Shown here one piece after another: positions 43,461 to 54,293 of a stretch of 64,000 nucleotides of DNA. The DNA comes from JBBROS01 sp963752225 (lineage in GTDB: Bacteria > Pseudomonadota > Alphaproteobacteria > Acetobacterales > Acetobacteraceae): positions 124,001 through 188,000 of the forward strand of contig CAVVXS010000009.1 in assembly GCA_963752225.1 (NCBI GenBank), in the 5' to 3' direction. Below the pieces are notes generated by a model. That model worked only from the letters and a program-made list of their open reading frames with translations, was not told the origin of the DNA and did not search any database. The position numbers were made by a program, and so were the translations under genes. Each line of letters begins with the position of its first letter. The first letter of the stretch is position 1.

Positions 43461-44804
43461 ATGCCCAAGCAGCTCCATCTCGGCGCCTTCATGCGCCCGG
43501 TCGGCATCCACACCGCCTGGTGGCGCGTGCCCGGCGCCTTTCCCGACGCGAACTTCAACCTGCAGCATATGGTCCGCTTTATTCAGACGCTCGAGCGCGG
43601 CCGGTTCGATGCCTTCTTCATGGCCGACCACCTGGCCGTGCTGAACCTGTCGATGGCGGCCCTCCGCCGCAGCGCCACCGCGACCTCGTTCGAGCCGCTG
43701 ACGCTGCTGTCGGCGCTGGCGATGGTGACCGAGCGGATCGGGCTGGTGGCGACCGCGTCGACCACCTACGACGCGCCCTACCACATCGCCCGGCGCTTCG
43801 CCTCGCTCGACCATATCAGCGCCGGCCGCGCCGGGTGGAACGTGGTGACGACCGCCAACCCGGACGCGGCGCTCAATTTCGGCCTCGACGAACACGTCGA
43901 CCACGACGAGCGCTACCGCCGCGCCCGCGAGTTCCACGCCGTCGTCACCGGGCTGTGGGACAGTTGGGCCGACGACGCCTGGGTGCGCGACCAGGAGAGC
44001 GGCATCTTCTTCGACCCGGACAAGATGCATGTGCTGGCCCACAAGGGCGAGCACCTGTCGGTACGCGGCCCACTCAACATCGCCCGCCCGGTCCAGGGCT
44101 GGCCGGTGATCGTGCAGGCGGGCGCCTCGGAGGCCGGGCGGCAGCTCGCCGCCGAGACCGCCGAGGTGATCTTCGGCAGCAGCCGGACGATCGAGGCCGG
44201 GCGGGAGTTCTATGCCGACATGAAAGCCCGCATGACGGCGCTGGGCCGCGACCCCGACCACCTGAAGGTGTTGCCGGGCGCGCTGGTCGTGGTCGGCGCC
44301 ACCACCGCGGAGGCGCAGGCAAAGAAGGCGCAGCTCGACAGCCTCGTGCACCCGGACAGCGGCGTCCCCAATCTCTCGATCCGCCTCGGCGTCGATGCGT
44401 CGGGCTTCGATCTCGATGCGCCGCTGCCCGAGCTGCCGGTCACCAACCAGGGCCAGAGCGGCCAGGCCGCGCTGGTCGCATTGGCGCGGCGCGACAACCT
44501 GACTGTTCGCCAGTTGGCGCAGATCGTCGGCGGCTATGGCGGGCTGCAGATGGTGGGCACCGCATCCGAGATTGCCGACACGATGGGGGAATGGCTCGAA
44601 AGCGGCGCCTGCGACGGGTTCAACGTGATGTTCCCGACGGTCCCGGCCGGGCTCGACGAGTTCGTGGACCAGGTCGTGCCGGAGCTGCAGCGGCGCGGCC
44701 TGTTCCGCCGGGAGTACGAGGGCACGACGCTGCGCGATCACCTCGGCCTGCCGCGTCCAGCGAACCGGTTCTTCGGCGGCGAGGCCCGGCAGGCTGCGGA
44801 GTAA
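43461..44804 (+). CDS. Luciferase-like (LLM class) FMNH2-dependent monooxygenase, NtaA/SnaA/DszA-type
   Basis: A 447-aa flavin-dependent monooxygenase of the NtaA/SnaA/DszA group. Motifs: HLGAFMRPVGIHTAWWRVP at the start, FFMADHLAVL, LTLLSALAMVTERIGLVAT and GWNVVTTANPDAALNFG. These enzymes use FMNH2 from a separate reductase to attack C-N, C-S or sulfone substrates such as nitrilotriacetate, dibenzothiophene sulfone or dimethyl sulfide. The substrate is not predictable. ATG 43461 precedes the conserved barrel strand. Confidence 0.8.
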   Translation: MPKQLHLGAFMRPVGIHTAWWRVPGAFPDANFNLQHMVRFIQTLERGRFDAFFMADHLAVLNLSMAALRRSATATSFEPLTLLSALAMVTERIGLVATASTTYDAPYHIARRFASLDHISAGRAGWNVVTTANPDAALNFGLDEHVDHDERYRRAREFHAVVTGLWDSWADDAWVRDQESGIFFDPDKMHVLAHKGEHLSVRGPLNIARPVQGWPVIVQAGASEAGRQLAAETAEVIFGSSRTIEAGREFYADMKARMTALGRDPDHLKVLPGALVVVGATTAEAQAKKAQLDSLVHPDSGVPNLSIRLGVDASGFDLDAPLPELPVTNQGQSGQAALVALARRDNLTVRQLAQIVGGYGGLQMVGTASEIADTMGEWLESGACDGFNVMFPTVPAGLDEFVDQVVPELQRRGLFRREYEGTTLRDHLGLPRPANRFFGGEARQAAE

Positions 44805-44820
44805 GCTCCCCAGGGGATAG

Positions 44821-44892
44821 ATGGCCGGATCAAGTCCGGCCATGACGGATCATTGTGACTGAATACGCCATCCCCGGACTTGCTCCGGGGAT
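44821..44892. repeat. Two palindromic repeats (REP-like)
   Basis: ATGGCCGGA-TCAAG-TCCGGCCAT (44821-44843) and ATCCCCGGA-CTTGC-TCCGGGGAT (44870-44892) are perfect 9-bp hairpins with complementary loops TCAAG/CTTGC, that is, diverged copies in opposite orientation. This CCGGA-CTTGA-TCCGG type is a common dispersed palindrome between genes in alphaproteobacteria. Here it may also end the upstream transcript before groESL. Confidence 0.7.
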
Positions 44893-44965
44893 CCCTCCCC
44901 ACTTGGGCCACCGCCGCCCAAAGCCCGAACGGCACGAATAATCCCCCGCTCGACCTCGAACTGTG

Positions 44966-44992
44966 TTAGCACTCTCCCAGCGTGAGTGCTTA
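44966..44992 (+). promoter_or_regulatory. CIRCE operator of groESL
   Basis: TTAGCACTC-N9-GAGTGCTTA matches the CIRCE consensus TTAGCACTC-N9-GAGTGCTAA in 17 of 18 arm positions. It lies 34 nt ahead of the groES start. CIRCE is the binding site of the HrcA heat-shock repressor, so groESL is expected to be de-repressed by heat. hrcA is not in the window. Confidence 0.9.
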
Positions 44993-45026
44993 AGCCCGCA
45001 CCAGCCCCAGATTGGAGCCAACAATA

Positions 45027-45341
45027 ATGACATTCCGTCCGCTGCACGACCGCGTGGTCGTCCGCCGTATCACCCCGCAGGAAAAGACCGCCGGCGGGAT
45101 CATCATTCCCGACACCGCCCAGGAAAAGCCGATGGAGGGCGAGGTGATCGCGGCCGGACCCGGTGCCCGCAACGAGCAGGGCGCCATCGTGGCACTCGAC
45201 GTGAAGGCCGGCGATCGCGTGCTGTTTGGCAAGTGGTCGGGCACCGAGGTCAAGCTCGACGGCGAGGACCTGCTGATCATGAAGGAGAGCGATCTCCTGG
45301 GCATCATCGACGGCGCCGAGCCCGTGCTTAAAGCCGCCTGA
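45027..45341 (+). CDS. groES: Co-chaperonin GroES
   Basis: A 104-aa GroES, slightly longer than the common 95-97 aa. Signature features: FRPLHDRVVVRRI at the start, the mobile loop EKTAGGIIIPDTAQEKP that contacts GroEL, and the closing YG-equivalent GKWSGTEVKLDGEDLLIMKESDLLGI. It caps the GroEL ring in the cytoplasm. The ATG at 45027 follows GGAG; an in-frame TTG at 45012 is less likely. It is the first gene of the CIRCE-controlled operon. Confidence 0.97.
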   Translation: MTFRPLHDRVVVRRITPQEKTAGGIIIPDTAQEKPMEGEVIAAGPGARNEQGAIVALDVKAGDRVLFGKWSGTEVKLDGEDLLIMKESDLLGIIDGAEPVLKAA

Positions 45342-45364
45342 ACCAACAAGAAGGAACAACGAAC

Positions 45365-47011
<1,647 letters not shown>

Positions 47012-47030
47012 GCCGCCGCGACCGATCGGC

Positions 47031-47603
47031 CTACTTCGAAGGCGAGCCCAACAGGCTCGCCTTCAACTCTTCGGACGGCGGCGTCGGGCCGATGAACCCG
47101 GCCAGCAGCCGCATCGCCAGGTCCGCATTGGCGAACTCGGCGATCTGCCGGTTGTTGAACAGCACCCGCACGCCCTTCGCGGTGTAAATGAACGTGAGCG
47201 TGTCGCCCACGGCGGCGGCCGGGGTGACGGCGATGAGCTTCTCGAAATCGCCCGCGTCGGATGCCGCGCACTCGCCGTGGCCGCAATTGCGTTCCTCCCC
47301 CTCGCGGTAATGCTTCTCGACGTCGGACTTGGACGCCGTATGCAGGAACTGCATCAGGATCACCTTCGGCTGCGGCGACGCCAGGATCGCCCGCGCGTCC
47401 CGGCTGCGCTGCGTCAGGTACAATCCGGCCACGTAAACCCGGACGTTGAAGATCGTCACCCGCCGGATGCCCATGCCGTTCAGCACGAGCGTCTGCCCCG
47501 GAAGCGCGTAGGTGTCGGGCAGACTGACGCCGTCGACGCTGGCGGCCCGCCCCGGCCCACCGAGGAACAGGAACAAGACGAGGGCAGCAAGGATGGGCTT
47601 CAT
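47031..47603 (-). CDS. Exported chalcone isomerase-like domain protein
   Basis: A 190-aa precursor with a signal peptide (MKPILAALVLFLFLGGPGRA). The mature part has the bacterial chalcone isomerase-like pattern: GVSLPDTYALPGQTLVLNGMGIRR, VRVYVAGLYL and a C-terminal DLAMRLLAGFIGPTPPSEELKASLLG. Such proteins are periplasmic, and despite the fold they are not thought to isomerise chalcones; the role is unknown. The upstream in-frame start at 47723 would precede the signal peptide and is rejected. Confidence 0.8.
   Translation of the reverse strand: MKPILAALVLFLFLGGPGRAASVDGVSLPDTYALPGQTLVLNGMGIRRVTIFNVRVYVAGLYLTQRSRDARAILASPQPKVILMQFLHTASKSDVEKHYREGEERNCGHGECAASDAGDFEKLIAVTPAAAVGDTLTFIYTAKGVRVLFNNRQIAEFANADLAMRLLAGFIGPTPPSEELKASLLGSPSK
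47038..47064. terminator. Stem-loop behind groESL inside the end of the convergent gene
   Basis: GAAGGCGAGCC (47038-47048) pairs perfectly with GGCTCGCCTTC (47054-47064) around a CAACA loop. It starts 26 nt behind the groEL stop and lies within the last codons of the convergent gene. It has no T-run on either side, so it may stabilise or end the groESL transcript rather than act as a textbook intrinsic terminator. Confidence 0.5.
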
Positions 47604-47735
47604 CAGTCGGCTCCGGTCGAAATGGACCGGGTGGCTAACGCACGACCCCCGTCTCTCGGTCAAGTCGAGGCTTCGCAGGCTCGCAGGCGTCCTGATCGTC
47701 GCGGTCGGACTTGATCGGACCATGACGGGGACGCC

Positions 47736-49061
47736 TCACGTGAACACCGCATCGACTGCCTCGCCCAAGCGCCCGACGATCTCGGCCAGGTCGGCCGCAT
47801 CCACGATGTAGGGCGGCGCCACGATGACATGGTCGCCGCGCACTCCGTCGGCGGTGCCGACGCACGGGTAGACCGCCAGGCCGCGATCCATCGCCGCCTG
47901 CTTGACCCGTTCGGCAATGCCGGCGTCCGGCTCGAACGGGGTCCGGCCGGCGCGGTCGGCCACGAACTCCAGCGCGCGGAACAGGCCGCGGCCGCGGATA
48001 TCGCCGACCCGGTGATGGTTGCCGAACCGCTCCAGCAGCAGCCGCTCCAGCGTCTCACCCTGGCGCGCGACATTGGCGACGAGGCCGTCCTCGCGCAGGA
48101 TCCGTTGCACCTCGAGTGCCGCGGCGCAGGCGACCGGGTGCGCCTGGTAGGTCTGGCCGTGCATGAATCCGCCCGAGCCGTCGCGCAGCGCGTCGATGAC
48201 GCGGCCCGCCACCAGGATGCCGCCGACCGGCGCATAACCGCCGCCGAGGCCCTTGGCCACCGCCTGGATATCGGGCGCCACGCCCTCCTGCTCCCAGGCG
48301 TGCAGGGTGCCGGTGCGGCCCATGCCGCACATGACCTCGTCCAGGATCAGCAAGGCGCCGTGCCGGTCGCATACGGCCCGCATCGCCGGGAAGTAGCCGG
48401 GCAGCGCGGTGACGCAACCGGTGGCGGCCCCCACCACGGTCTCGGCGCAGAACGCGGCAACGGTGCCGGGGCCAAGACGCTGGAACTCGGTCTCGAGCTC
48501 CGCTTCCAGCCGGGCGACATACTGCCCGTCGCTCTCGTCCGGAGCTTGGTGATGGTAGGCGAAGCAGGGCGAGACCTTGCTGAAGGACGGGCTCAGGATC
48601 GGCTCGTACGGCGCCCGCCGGGCGGTGTGGCCACCCACCGACAAGGCGCCGAGGGTGGTGCCGTGATAGCTCTGCCGCCGGGCGATGAACCGGGTGCGTT
48701 CGGGCTGGCCGATCTCGATGAAGTATTGCCGGGCCAGCTTGATCGCGGCCTCCATCGCCTCCGAGCCGGAGCTGACGAAGAAGGCGTGGGTCAGGCCGCC
48801 CGGTTCGTGTTCGAGCAGGAGGTCGGCCAGCGCCTCGGCCGGCTCGGACGAGAAGAAGCCGGTATGGGCGTAGGCGACCCGGCCGGCCTGCGCCGCCATC
48901 GCGGCGGCGACCCGCTTGTTGCCGTGGCCGATGCAGGCGACCGCTGCGCCGCCGGACCCGTCGATCACGGTGTGGCCGCTGGCCAGGTGCAAACGGATGC
49001 CCTCGCCGCCGACCGCGATGCCGGTCGTCTCGCGCAGGCTGCGCTGGATGATGCGGGACAT
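47736..49061 (-). CDS. Class III aminotransferase, PLP-dependent
   Basis: A 441-aa aspartate-family fold III aminotransferase. Motifs: FVSSGSEAMEAAIKLARQY, the PLP-stacking SYHGTTLGALS, DEVMCGMGRTG with the cofactor Asp, and Lys270 in AVAKGLGGGYAPVGG. These enzymes act on omega-amino groups (ornithine, beta-alanine, diamines). The substrate cannot be assigned. ATG 49061 is chosen; longer in-frame starts would overlap the divergent nitronate monooxygenase. Confidence 0.85.
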   Translation of the reverse strand: MSRIIQRSLRETTGIAVGGEGIRLHLASGHTVIDGSGGAAVACIGHGNKRVAAAMAAQAGRVAYAHTGFFSSEPAEALADLLLEHEPGGLTHAFFVSSGSEAMEAAIKLARQYFIEIGQPERTRFIARRQSYHGTTLGALSVGGHTARRAPYEPILSPSFSKVSPCFAYHHQAPDESDGQYVARLEAELETEFQRLGPGTVAAFCAETVVGAATGCVTALPGYFPAMRAVCDRHGALLILDEVMCGMGRTGTLHAWEQEGVAPDIQAVAKGLGGGYAPVGGILVAGRVIDALRDGSGGFMHGQTYQAHPVACAAALEVQRILREDGLVANVARQGETLERLLLERFGNHHRVGDIRGRGLFRALEFVADRAGRTPFEPDAGIAERVKQAAMDRGLAVYPCVGTADGVRGDHVIVAPPYIVDAADLAEIVGRLGEAVDAVFT

Positions 49062-49133
49062 TCTTGCAAATACTCCATTCCGCCGGTCGCGTGACATGAT
49101 CGGCCCGGCGCACCATTGGGGAAAGAGGGAACG

Positions 49134-50204
49134 ATGAACGACGCAACCGCCCGTGCCCAGGCGTTCTGTGAGCGGTTCGGGTTGCGCATCCCGATCCTTC
49201 TGGCACCGATGGCCGGCGCCTGCCCGCCCTCGCTGTCGATCGCGGTGGCCAATGCCGGCGGTCTCGGCGCGTGCGGGGCGCTGCTGCTGGCGCCGCCGGC
49301 CATCGCCGCCTGGGCGCGGGACGTGCGCGCCGCCACGAATGGCGGGTTCAACCTGAACCTTTGGGTGCCGGACCCGCCACCGGCCCGCGACGCCGGACGT
49401 GAAGCCGCCGTGCGCGGGTTCCTGGCCGATTGGGGTCCCGCAGTCCCGCCCGAAGCCGGCGATGCGGTGCCGCCCGATTTCGACGCGCAATGCGAAGCGC
49501 TGCTGGAGGCGGCGCCCGCGGTGGTGTCGTCGGTCATGGGCCTGTTCCCGCCGGCGTTCGTCGCACGGCTGAAGCAGCGCGGCATCGCCTGGTTCGCCAA
49601 CGTCTCCACCGTGACCGAGGCGCTCGCGGCCGAAGCGGCCGGCGCCGACGTGGTGGTCGCGCAGGGCATGGAAGCGGGCGGCCACCGCGGCTGCTTCGAC
49701 GCGGCAGCGGCCGAGGCGGGCATGGTCGGGCTGTTCGCGCTGCTGCCGGCGGTGGTCGATGCGGTTCGGGTGCCGGTGATCGCGACGGGCGGCATCGGCG
49801 ATGGCCGCGGGGTCGCCGCCGCACTGACCCTGGGCGCGTCGGCGGCGCAGCTCGGCACCGCCTTCCTGCGCAGCCCGGAAGCTAAGATCGCGCCGGCCTG
49901 GGCGGACGGCCTGGCGGGGGCACGGCCGGAAACGACGGTGGTGAGCCGGGTGTTCAGCGGCCGTGCCGGGCGCAGCCTCGGCACCGAATACGTGCACGCC
50001 GCCACCGGTCCGCACGCCCCTGCCCCGGCGCCATACCCGGTGCAGCGCGGCTTGACGGCCGCGATGCGTGACGCCGGCGCAAAGGCGAACGACCTCACCC
50101 GGCTGCAAGCCTGGGCCGGCCAATCCGCCGCCTTGGCCCGGGCCGCACCGGCGGGCGAGATCGCGACCAGCGTTTGGGCAGAGGCGAAACGGCTGCTGCC
50201 GTGA
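49134..50204 (+). CDS. Nitronate monooxygenase family protein (NPD-like)
   Basis: A 356-aa FMN-dependent TIM-barrel protein. Features: LRIPILLAPMAGACPPSLSIAVANAGGLGACG at the start, VVAQGMEAGGHRG with the probable catalytic His, VIATGGIGDGRGVAAALTLGASAAQLGTAF for the FMN phosphate. Such enzymes oxidise nitronates such as propionate 3-nitronate; related proteins are 2-nitropropane dioxygenases. ATG 49134 follows AGAGGGAACG. It faces the aminotransferase in divergent arrangement across 72 nt. Confidence 0.85.
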   Translation: MNDATARAQAFCERFGLRIPILLAPMAGACPPSLSIAVANAGGLGACGALLLAPPAIAAWARDVRAATNGGFNLNLWVPDPPPARDAGREAAVRGFLADWGPAVPPEAGDAVPPDFDAQCEALLEAAPAVVSSVMGLFPPAFVARLKQRGIAWFANVSTVTEALAAEAAGADVVVAQGMEAGGHRGCFDAAAAEAGMVGLFALLPAVVDAVRVPVIATGGIGDGRGVAAALTLGASAAQLGTAFLRSPEAKIAPAWADGLAGARPETTVVSRVFSGRAGRSLGTEYVHAATGPHAPAPAPYPVQRGLTAAMRDAGAKANDLTRLQAWAGQSAALARAAPAGEIATSVWAEAKRLLP

Positions 50205-50216
50205 TGGTCGCCGCGC

Positions 50217-53018
50217 CTACCCGAACGCGCCGATCTCGTGCGACAGCGCCACGGTGATCTCCCGCGTGACGTCGAACAGCCGGCGCATCGGCTCGAACAG
50301 CCGGTCGTGCTCGTTGGCGTAGGACGACCCGGCCGTGCGCAAGCCGGGCTCGCCGTAGTCGCGCGGCGCTCCCGAGGCGGCCTCGCGCGGGAACACCTGC
50401 GCCAACAGATCGACGGCCGCCGGCACGTCGAGCCGCAGCAGCCGAGCACGCAGCGTCTCGGGCGTGAGGTTGTGGCGCGGCGAAAAGTCCGGCACCTCCG
50501 TCGCCAGCAGCCACAGCCGGCCGATCACCGCCAGCCGAAGGGCGTGCAGCAGAGCCTCGCGATCGGCCATGCGCGGCAGGTCGGGCCAGGCGCGGCGCAA
50601 GCGGATCTGGTCGGCCTGGGCGTGCCGCACCGTGGCCTGCACCGGCGACCACAGGCCGAGCGCCTCGAGCGCCGCCGCCACGTCCGCCAGATGCCCGACC
50701 CGGCCCGGCAGCGTCGCATAGGCCGCGCGGTCCAGCCAGGAGCCGGGATCGAGGATGGACACGGTGGCCCGCAGCACATCGAGGTCGGAATGGCGCGCGG
50801 CATGGACGGCAAGGTCGAGCGCCCGGCGGAAGCGCGGGCTCGAATGCCGCAGCTCGGTGAATAGGTCCGGATCGCGGTCGGCGGCGGCGCCGAGGCCGTG
50901 CATGGTGTTCGCGCACCAGCCGAGCTGCTGCAGGATGGCGTTGTTGGGGATGGCGCGTAGCTCGCGCGGGTGCCGGATGGCCGCCGGGCCGCCGGCGTCG
51001 GACTGCCGGGCGCTGGGGCGGGAGCCGGACGGGTCGAGCAGCGCCGGGCCGAACGCGCCCAGCAGCGCGGCATAGCCGGGGTCCTCCACCAGCGCCTGCA
51101 TCGCCGCGTTGGCGGTGGCGAAGAACCCGGCCGCGAAGTCGCTTTCCGCATAGACCGGGTCGTCCTCGGTCGGCGGCGGCTGGAACGCATGCTCGGCGAC
51201 CCGGGCGATCGTCGCCAAGGCCAGCTCCGGCGTGCCGAACAGCAAGTAGCCGTCGCCACCCTGGAAGCTGCTCTCCTCGCGGATGCGGAGCCCGCCTCGC
51301 ATCAGCGCCGCCCGCGCCGCCGGCGGCGAAAGGTAGGCCAGGCGGTCGGCGAGCGATCCCGGATGCGCGCCGCGGCCGATGCTTTCGCCGTGGGTGTCGA
51401 ACAGCACGACCTCGACGTCGCCCAAGCCGTGCTTGCCGAGCGCATCGACCAAGCGCAGCTTCAGCCGCTCCACCAAATAGCTGGCCGGCAGCTGCCCGAG
51501 GTAGCGGCCCGAATCCGAGTAGCCGAATTGCAGGCACACCCGGCCGACCGCGCTCACATAGGCGCGGTAATGCGGCGAGCGCAGCGCCTCCTCGATCACC
51601 CGAACGCCGCCTTCGAGCGCGTCGGGGGTTTCGAAGAGCGGGCTGATCTCGACATGGCGTTCGCAGCCGCACACCCGCGCCAGCCACAGCGCGGCCAGCA
51701 GCGAATAGCCGCTCTCGGTTTCGGCCACCAGGAAGCGCACCGGGGTGTGCCGGTCGACGTGCTTGGCGATCTGCGCCACCAGCATCATCAGCCGCATCGC
51801 CGAGGACTGCTCGGCGATCAGCGCGCCGAAATCGACCGGTTGCGGCGTCGCGTCGGCCAGCGCCGCGTCGAGTGCCGCGAGCAGGGTGCGGCGGCGGGAG
51901 CGGTCGGCCGGCGGGTCGTCGAGGCCGAGGCGCAGCCGGACGGCGTTGTGCAGCTGCGCCGAATTGAGCCGCACATGCGCATGGGTGAGGTTGAGGCCGT
52001 GCGCCACGGCCCCGGCGCGAGCGATGCACAAGCGCCGCCGGTCCTCGGCGTCGGCGCCGGCAATGGCGCCGGCGAACAGCGGCAGCAGCGGCTCCGGCGA
52101 CAGCAGCGCACGGTCCCGGCCGCCGACCAGGGCGCGGGCGAACGGCTCGACCGCATCGGGCGCCGGACCGGGCGGGGCCAGCGCCAGTTGCTCGTCGACG
52201 GCTTGGAGCGCGTCGGCCAGGCGATGCGCGAGGGTCAGCGCGGAGGGGATGTCGGCCACTCCGGCCGCCAGGCGCGCCAGCCCGGCGCGCTTGGTACGCA
52301 GGCGCAGACGCAGGCTGTCCCACCAGCCGATATCGGTGCGGCCGTCCGTGTCGAGCCCGACCCAGGAGGCGAGGATGATCGGCGCCGGATCGAGGCCGGT
52401 CCAGGTCTGCGGGAAGGCGGAGCGCGCGGCGTCCAGCAGCGCGCCGCACAGGACGTCGATGGCGTCGCGGCCATGGTTGATCGCGACCAGGGCGGCGTCG
52501 AATTCGTCCTCGAGGGCCGGCTTCGGCGGACGATGCGAGGTCGCGGGCGGCATTCCGCCGGCGCCGCTGGCGGCACCGGCGATGGCGGCATAAGCGGCCG
52601 GCGCCGCGGCAAAGGTGGGGTGGGCGGTGAACACGCAGGCGTAGCACGGCCGCTCGATCGCGGCGCGGATGGCGCGCAGCGGCAGCGGGCTGTCGTCCGG
52701 GTCGGGGCGGATCTGTCGCTCAGCCAACGCGGTCATCGCGGCACGGGACTGCGCCGGGTCGGTGCCGCCCACGTAGGCCGCGAGCCGCGTCGCCCGGTCG
52801 GTTGCGGCGGCGTCACGCAGCACGGCGACGATCGCGCCAAGCGAAGTGTCATCGATGCGGCCGTCGTCGATGCGGCGGCTGATGGCAAGTGCGGCGGCGA
52901 GCACCGGGTTGCCGAACGGATCGGCGCGGGCGCCGGCGCGGGCGGTTGCGATCAGCTCGAGCAGGTCGGCGGCGGCCTCGCCAGGAGTGGGACGCGGCTT
53001 GGGCGGGTGCGGGCTCAT
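50217..53018 (-). CDS. Phosphoenolpyruvate carboxylase-like protein with altered catalytic motifs
   Basis: A 933-aa protein with PEP carboxylase layout: VFTAHPTF with His133, GYSDSGRYLG near ~497, FDTHGESIGRG near ~538, then RAIPNN. It therefore belongs to the PEPC family, which makes oxaloacetate from PEP and bicarbonate. Compared with E. coli Ppc, the Lys in SDSAKD is Arg, FHGRGG reads FDTHGE, the Glu after HPT is Phe and the C-terminal NTG is replaced by SHEIGAFG. It may be a divergent subgroup or have another activity. The ATG at 53018 gives a typical length. It converges on the nitronate monooxygenase gene. Confidence 0.75.
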   Translation of the reverse strand: MSPHPPKPRPTPGEAAADLLELIATARAGARADPFGNPVLAAALAISRRIDDGRIDDTSLGAIVAVLRDAAATDRATRLAAYVGGTDPAQSRAAMTALAERQIRPDPDDSPLPLRAIRAAIERPCYACVFTAHPTFAAAPAAYAAIAGAASGAGGMPPATSHRPPKPALEDEFDAALVAINHGRDAIDVLCGALLDAARSAFPQTWTGLDPAPIILASWVGLDTDGRTDIGWWDSLRLRLRTKRAGLARLAAGVADIPSALTLAHRLADALQAVDEQLALAPPGPAPDAVEPFARALVGGRDRALLSPEPLLPLFAGAIAGADAEDRRRLCIARAGAVAHGLNLTHAHVRLNSAQLHNAVRLRLGLDDPPADRSRRRTLLAALDAALADATPQPVDFGALIAEQSSAMRLMMLVAQIAKHVDRHTPVRFLVAETESGYSLLAALWLARVCGCERHVEISPLFETPDALEGGVRVIEEALRSPHYRAYVSAVGRVCLQFGYSDSGRYLGQLPASYLVERLKLRLVDALGKHGLGDVEVVLFDTHGESIGRGAHPGSLADRLAYLSPPAARAALMRGGLRIREESSFQGGDGYLLFGTPELALATIARVAEHAFQPPPTEDDPVYAESDFAAGFFATANAAMQALVEDPGYAALLGAFGPALLDPSGSRPSARQSDAGGPAAIRHPRELRAIPNNAILQQLGWCANTMHGLGAAADRDPDLFTELRHSSPRFRRALDLAVHAARHSDLDVLRATVSILDPGSWLDRAAYATLPGRVGHLADVAAALEALGLWSPVQATVRHAQADQIRLRRAWPDLPRMADREALLHALRLAVIGRLWLLATEVPDFSPRHNLTPETLRARLLRLDVPAAVDLLAQVFPREAASGAPRDYGEPGLRTAGSSYANEHDRLFEPMRRLFDVTREITVALSHEIGAFG

Positions 53019-53108
53019 GTCCGCGGGCTACGCAAGAAGCGGACCTGGGCCCGGGCGGCCCCCGGACCCGCCGGGAACGTGCGCTCCCGGACCCGCGCTC
53101 GGCTCGTT

Positions 53109-54293
53109 CTAGCCAGCGGCGCGGTGCTCGGCGCGTGCCGCGGCCCAGGCGCCGAGCCGGGCCAACGCCTCGTCCAGCACCGCGTCGCGCTTGCAGAAGG
53201 CGAAGCGGGCGTAGTGGGTGGGCGGCTCCTGCTCGTAGAAGGCGCTGACCGGGATGGCGGTGACGCCGGCCGCTTCGGTGATGTGGCGGCAGAACGCGAC
53301 GTCGTCGCCGGCGAAGCCCAGCGGTGAGAAGTCGGCGGTGACGAAGTAGCTGCCCATGGTCGGCAGCACGCCAAAGCCGAGCGCGGCGAGCCCGGCCGAC
53401 AAGCGGTCGCGCTTGGCCGCCAGCGCGCTCGCCAGCCCGGCGAAATAGGCGTCGTCCTTGGCGAGCCCGACCGCCACCGCCCGCTGCAGGTTGGGCGGCG
53501 TGGTGAAGGTGAGGTTCTGGTGCGCCTTGGCCGCGACCGCCGCGAGCGCCATCGGCGCGGTGATGTAGCCAACCTTCCAGCCGGTCAGCGAGAACGTCTT
53601 GCCTGCCGAACCCACCCGCAAGCAGCGCTCGCGCATGCCGGGCAGCGTCATTAACGGCACGTGCCGCCAGCCGTCATAAGTCAGGTGTTCGTAGACCTCG
53701 TCGCACACCGCGTAGCAGTCGTGCTTGGCCAGGAGATCGGCGATGAAGGCCAGCTCAGCGTTGGTGAACACCTTGCCGGTCGGGTTCATCGGCGTGTTGA
53801 GCAGGATGGCCTTGGTGCGCGGCCCGAACGCCGCCGCCAACTCGGCCCGCGGCAGGTCCCATTTCGGCGGCAGCAGGCGGACGATGCGCGGCACGGCGCC
53901 CAGCATGCGGATGACGGGCAGGTATGTGTCGTACAGCGGCTCGATGACCACGACCTCGTCGCCGGGATCAAGCAGCGCCATGAGGCTCGCGGTGATTGCC
54001 TCGGTGGCGCCGGAGGTGACGACCACCTCGGTCGTGGGGTCCGCCTCGATGCCGTAGAAGCGGCGGTTAGCGGCAGACACCGCCTCCCGCAGTTCCGGTA
54101 CGCCGGTCAGCGGCGGGTATTGGTTGCGCCCGTCGTGCAGCGCGTCGGCCGCGGCCTGCAGCACATCGGCGGGGCCGTCGGTGTCCGGGAAGCCCTGGCC
54201 CAGGTTGATCGAGCCGTGCCGGGTCGCGAGCGCCGACATCACGGTGAAGATGGTCGTGCCGGTGGCGGACAGCAGGCGGTTGACGGGCTTCAA
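53109..54293 (-). CDS. Class I/II aminotransferase, PLP-dependent
   Basis: A 394-aa fold I aminotransferase. Cofactor-binding marks: TSGATEAITASL, LNTPMNPTGKVF, CDEVYEHLTYDGWRH and Lys232 in GSAGKTFSLTGWKVGY. The GKTFSLTGWKVGY segment is like kynurenine/glutamine aminotransferases (KAT-type) and methionine aminotransferases. The substrate is not fixed. It is divergent from glnB with 249 nt between and lies 90 nt ahead of the PEPC-like gene on the same strand, so the two may form a transcript. Confidence 0.85.
   Translation of the reverse strand: MKPVNRLLSATGTTIFTVMSALATRHGSINLGQGFPDTDGPADVLQAAADALHDGRNQYPPLTGVPELREAVSAANRRFYGIEADPTTEVVVTSGATEAITASLMALLDPGDEVVVIEPLYDTYLPVIRMLGAVPRIVRLLPPKWDLPRAELAAAFGPRTKAILLNTPMNPTGKVFTNAELAFIADLLAKHDCYAVCDEVYEHLTYDGWRHVPLMTLPGMRERCLRVGSAGKTFSLTGWKVGYITAPMALAAVAAKAHQNLTFTTPPNLQRAVAVGLAKDDAYFAGLASALAAKRDRLSAGLAALGFGVLPTMGSYFVTADFSPLGFAGDDVAFCRHITEAAGVTAIPVSAFYEQEPPTHYARFAFCKRDAVLDEALARLGAWAAARAEHRAAG

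Noticed and set aside
47736..50123. A 795-aa reading of the class III aminotransferase
   Set aside because: The first ~350 residues lie antisense to the nitronate monooxygenase gene and show no homology; the enzyme motifs begin after ATG 49061.
53019..53108. Intrinsic terminator between the aminotransferase and PEPC-like genes
   Set aside because: Short GC-rich inverted repeats exist (e.g. CGGGA...TCCCG) but arms are short and no T-run follows on the minus strand.
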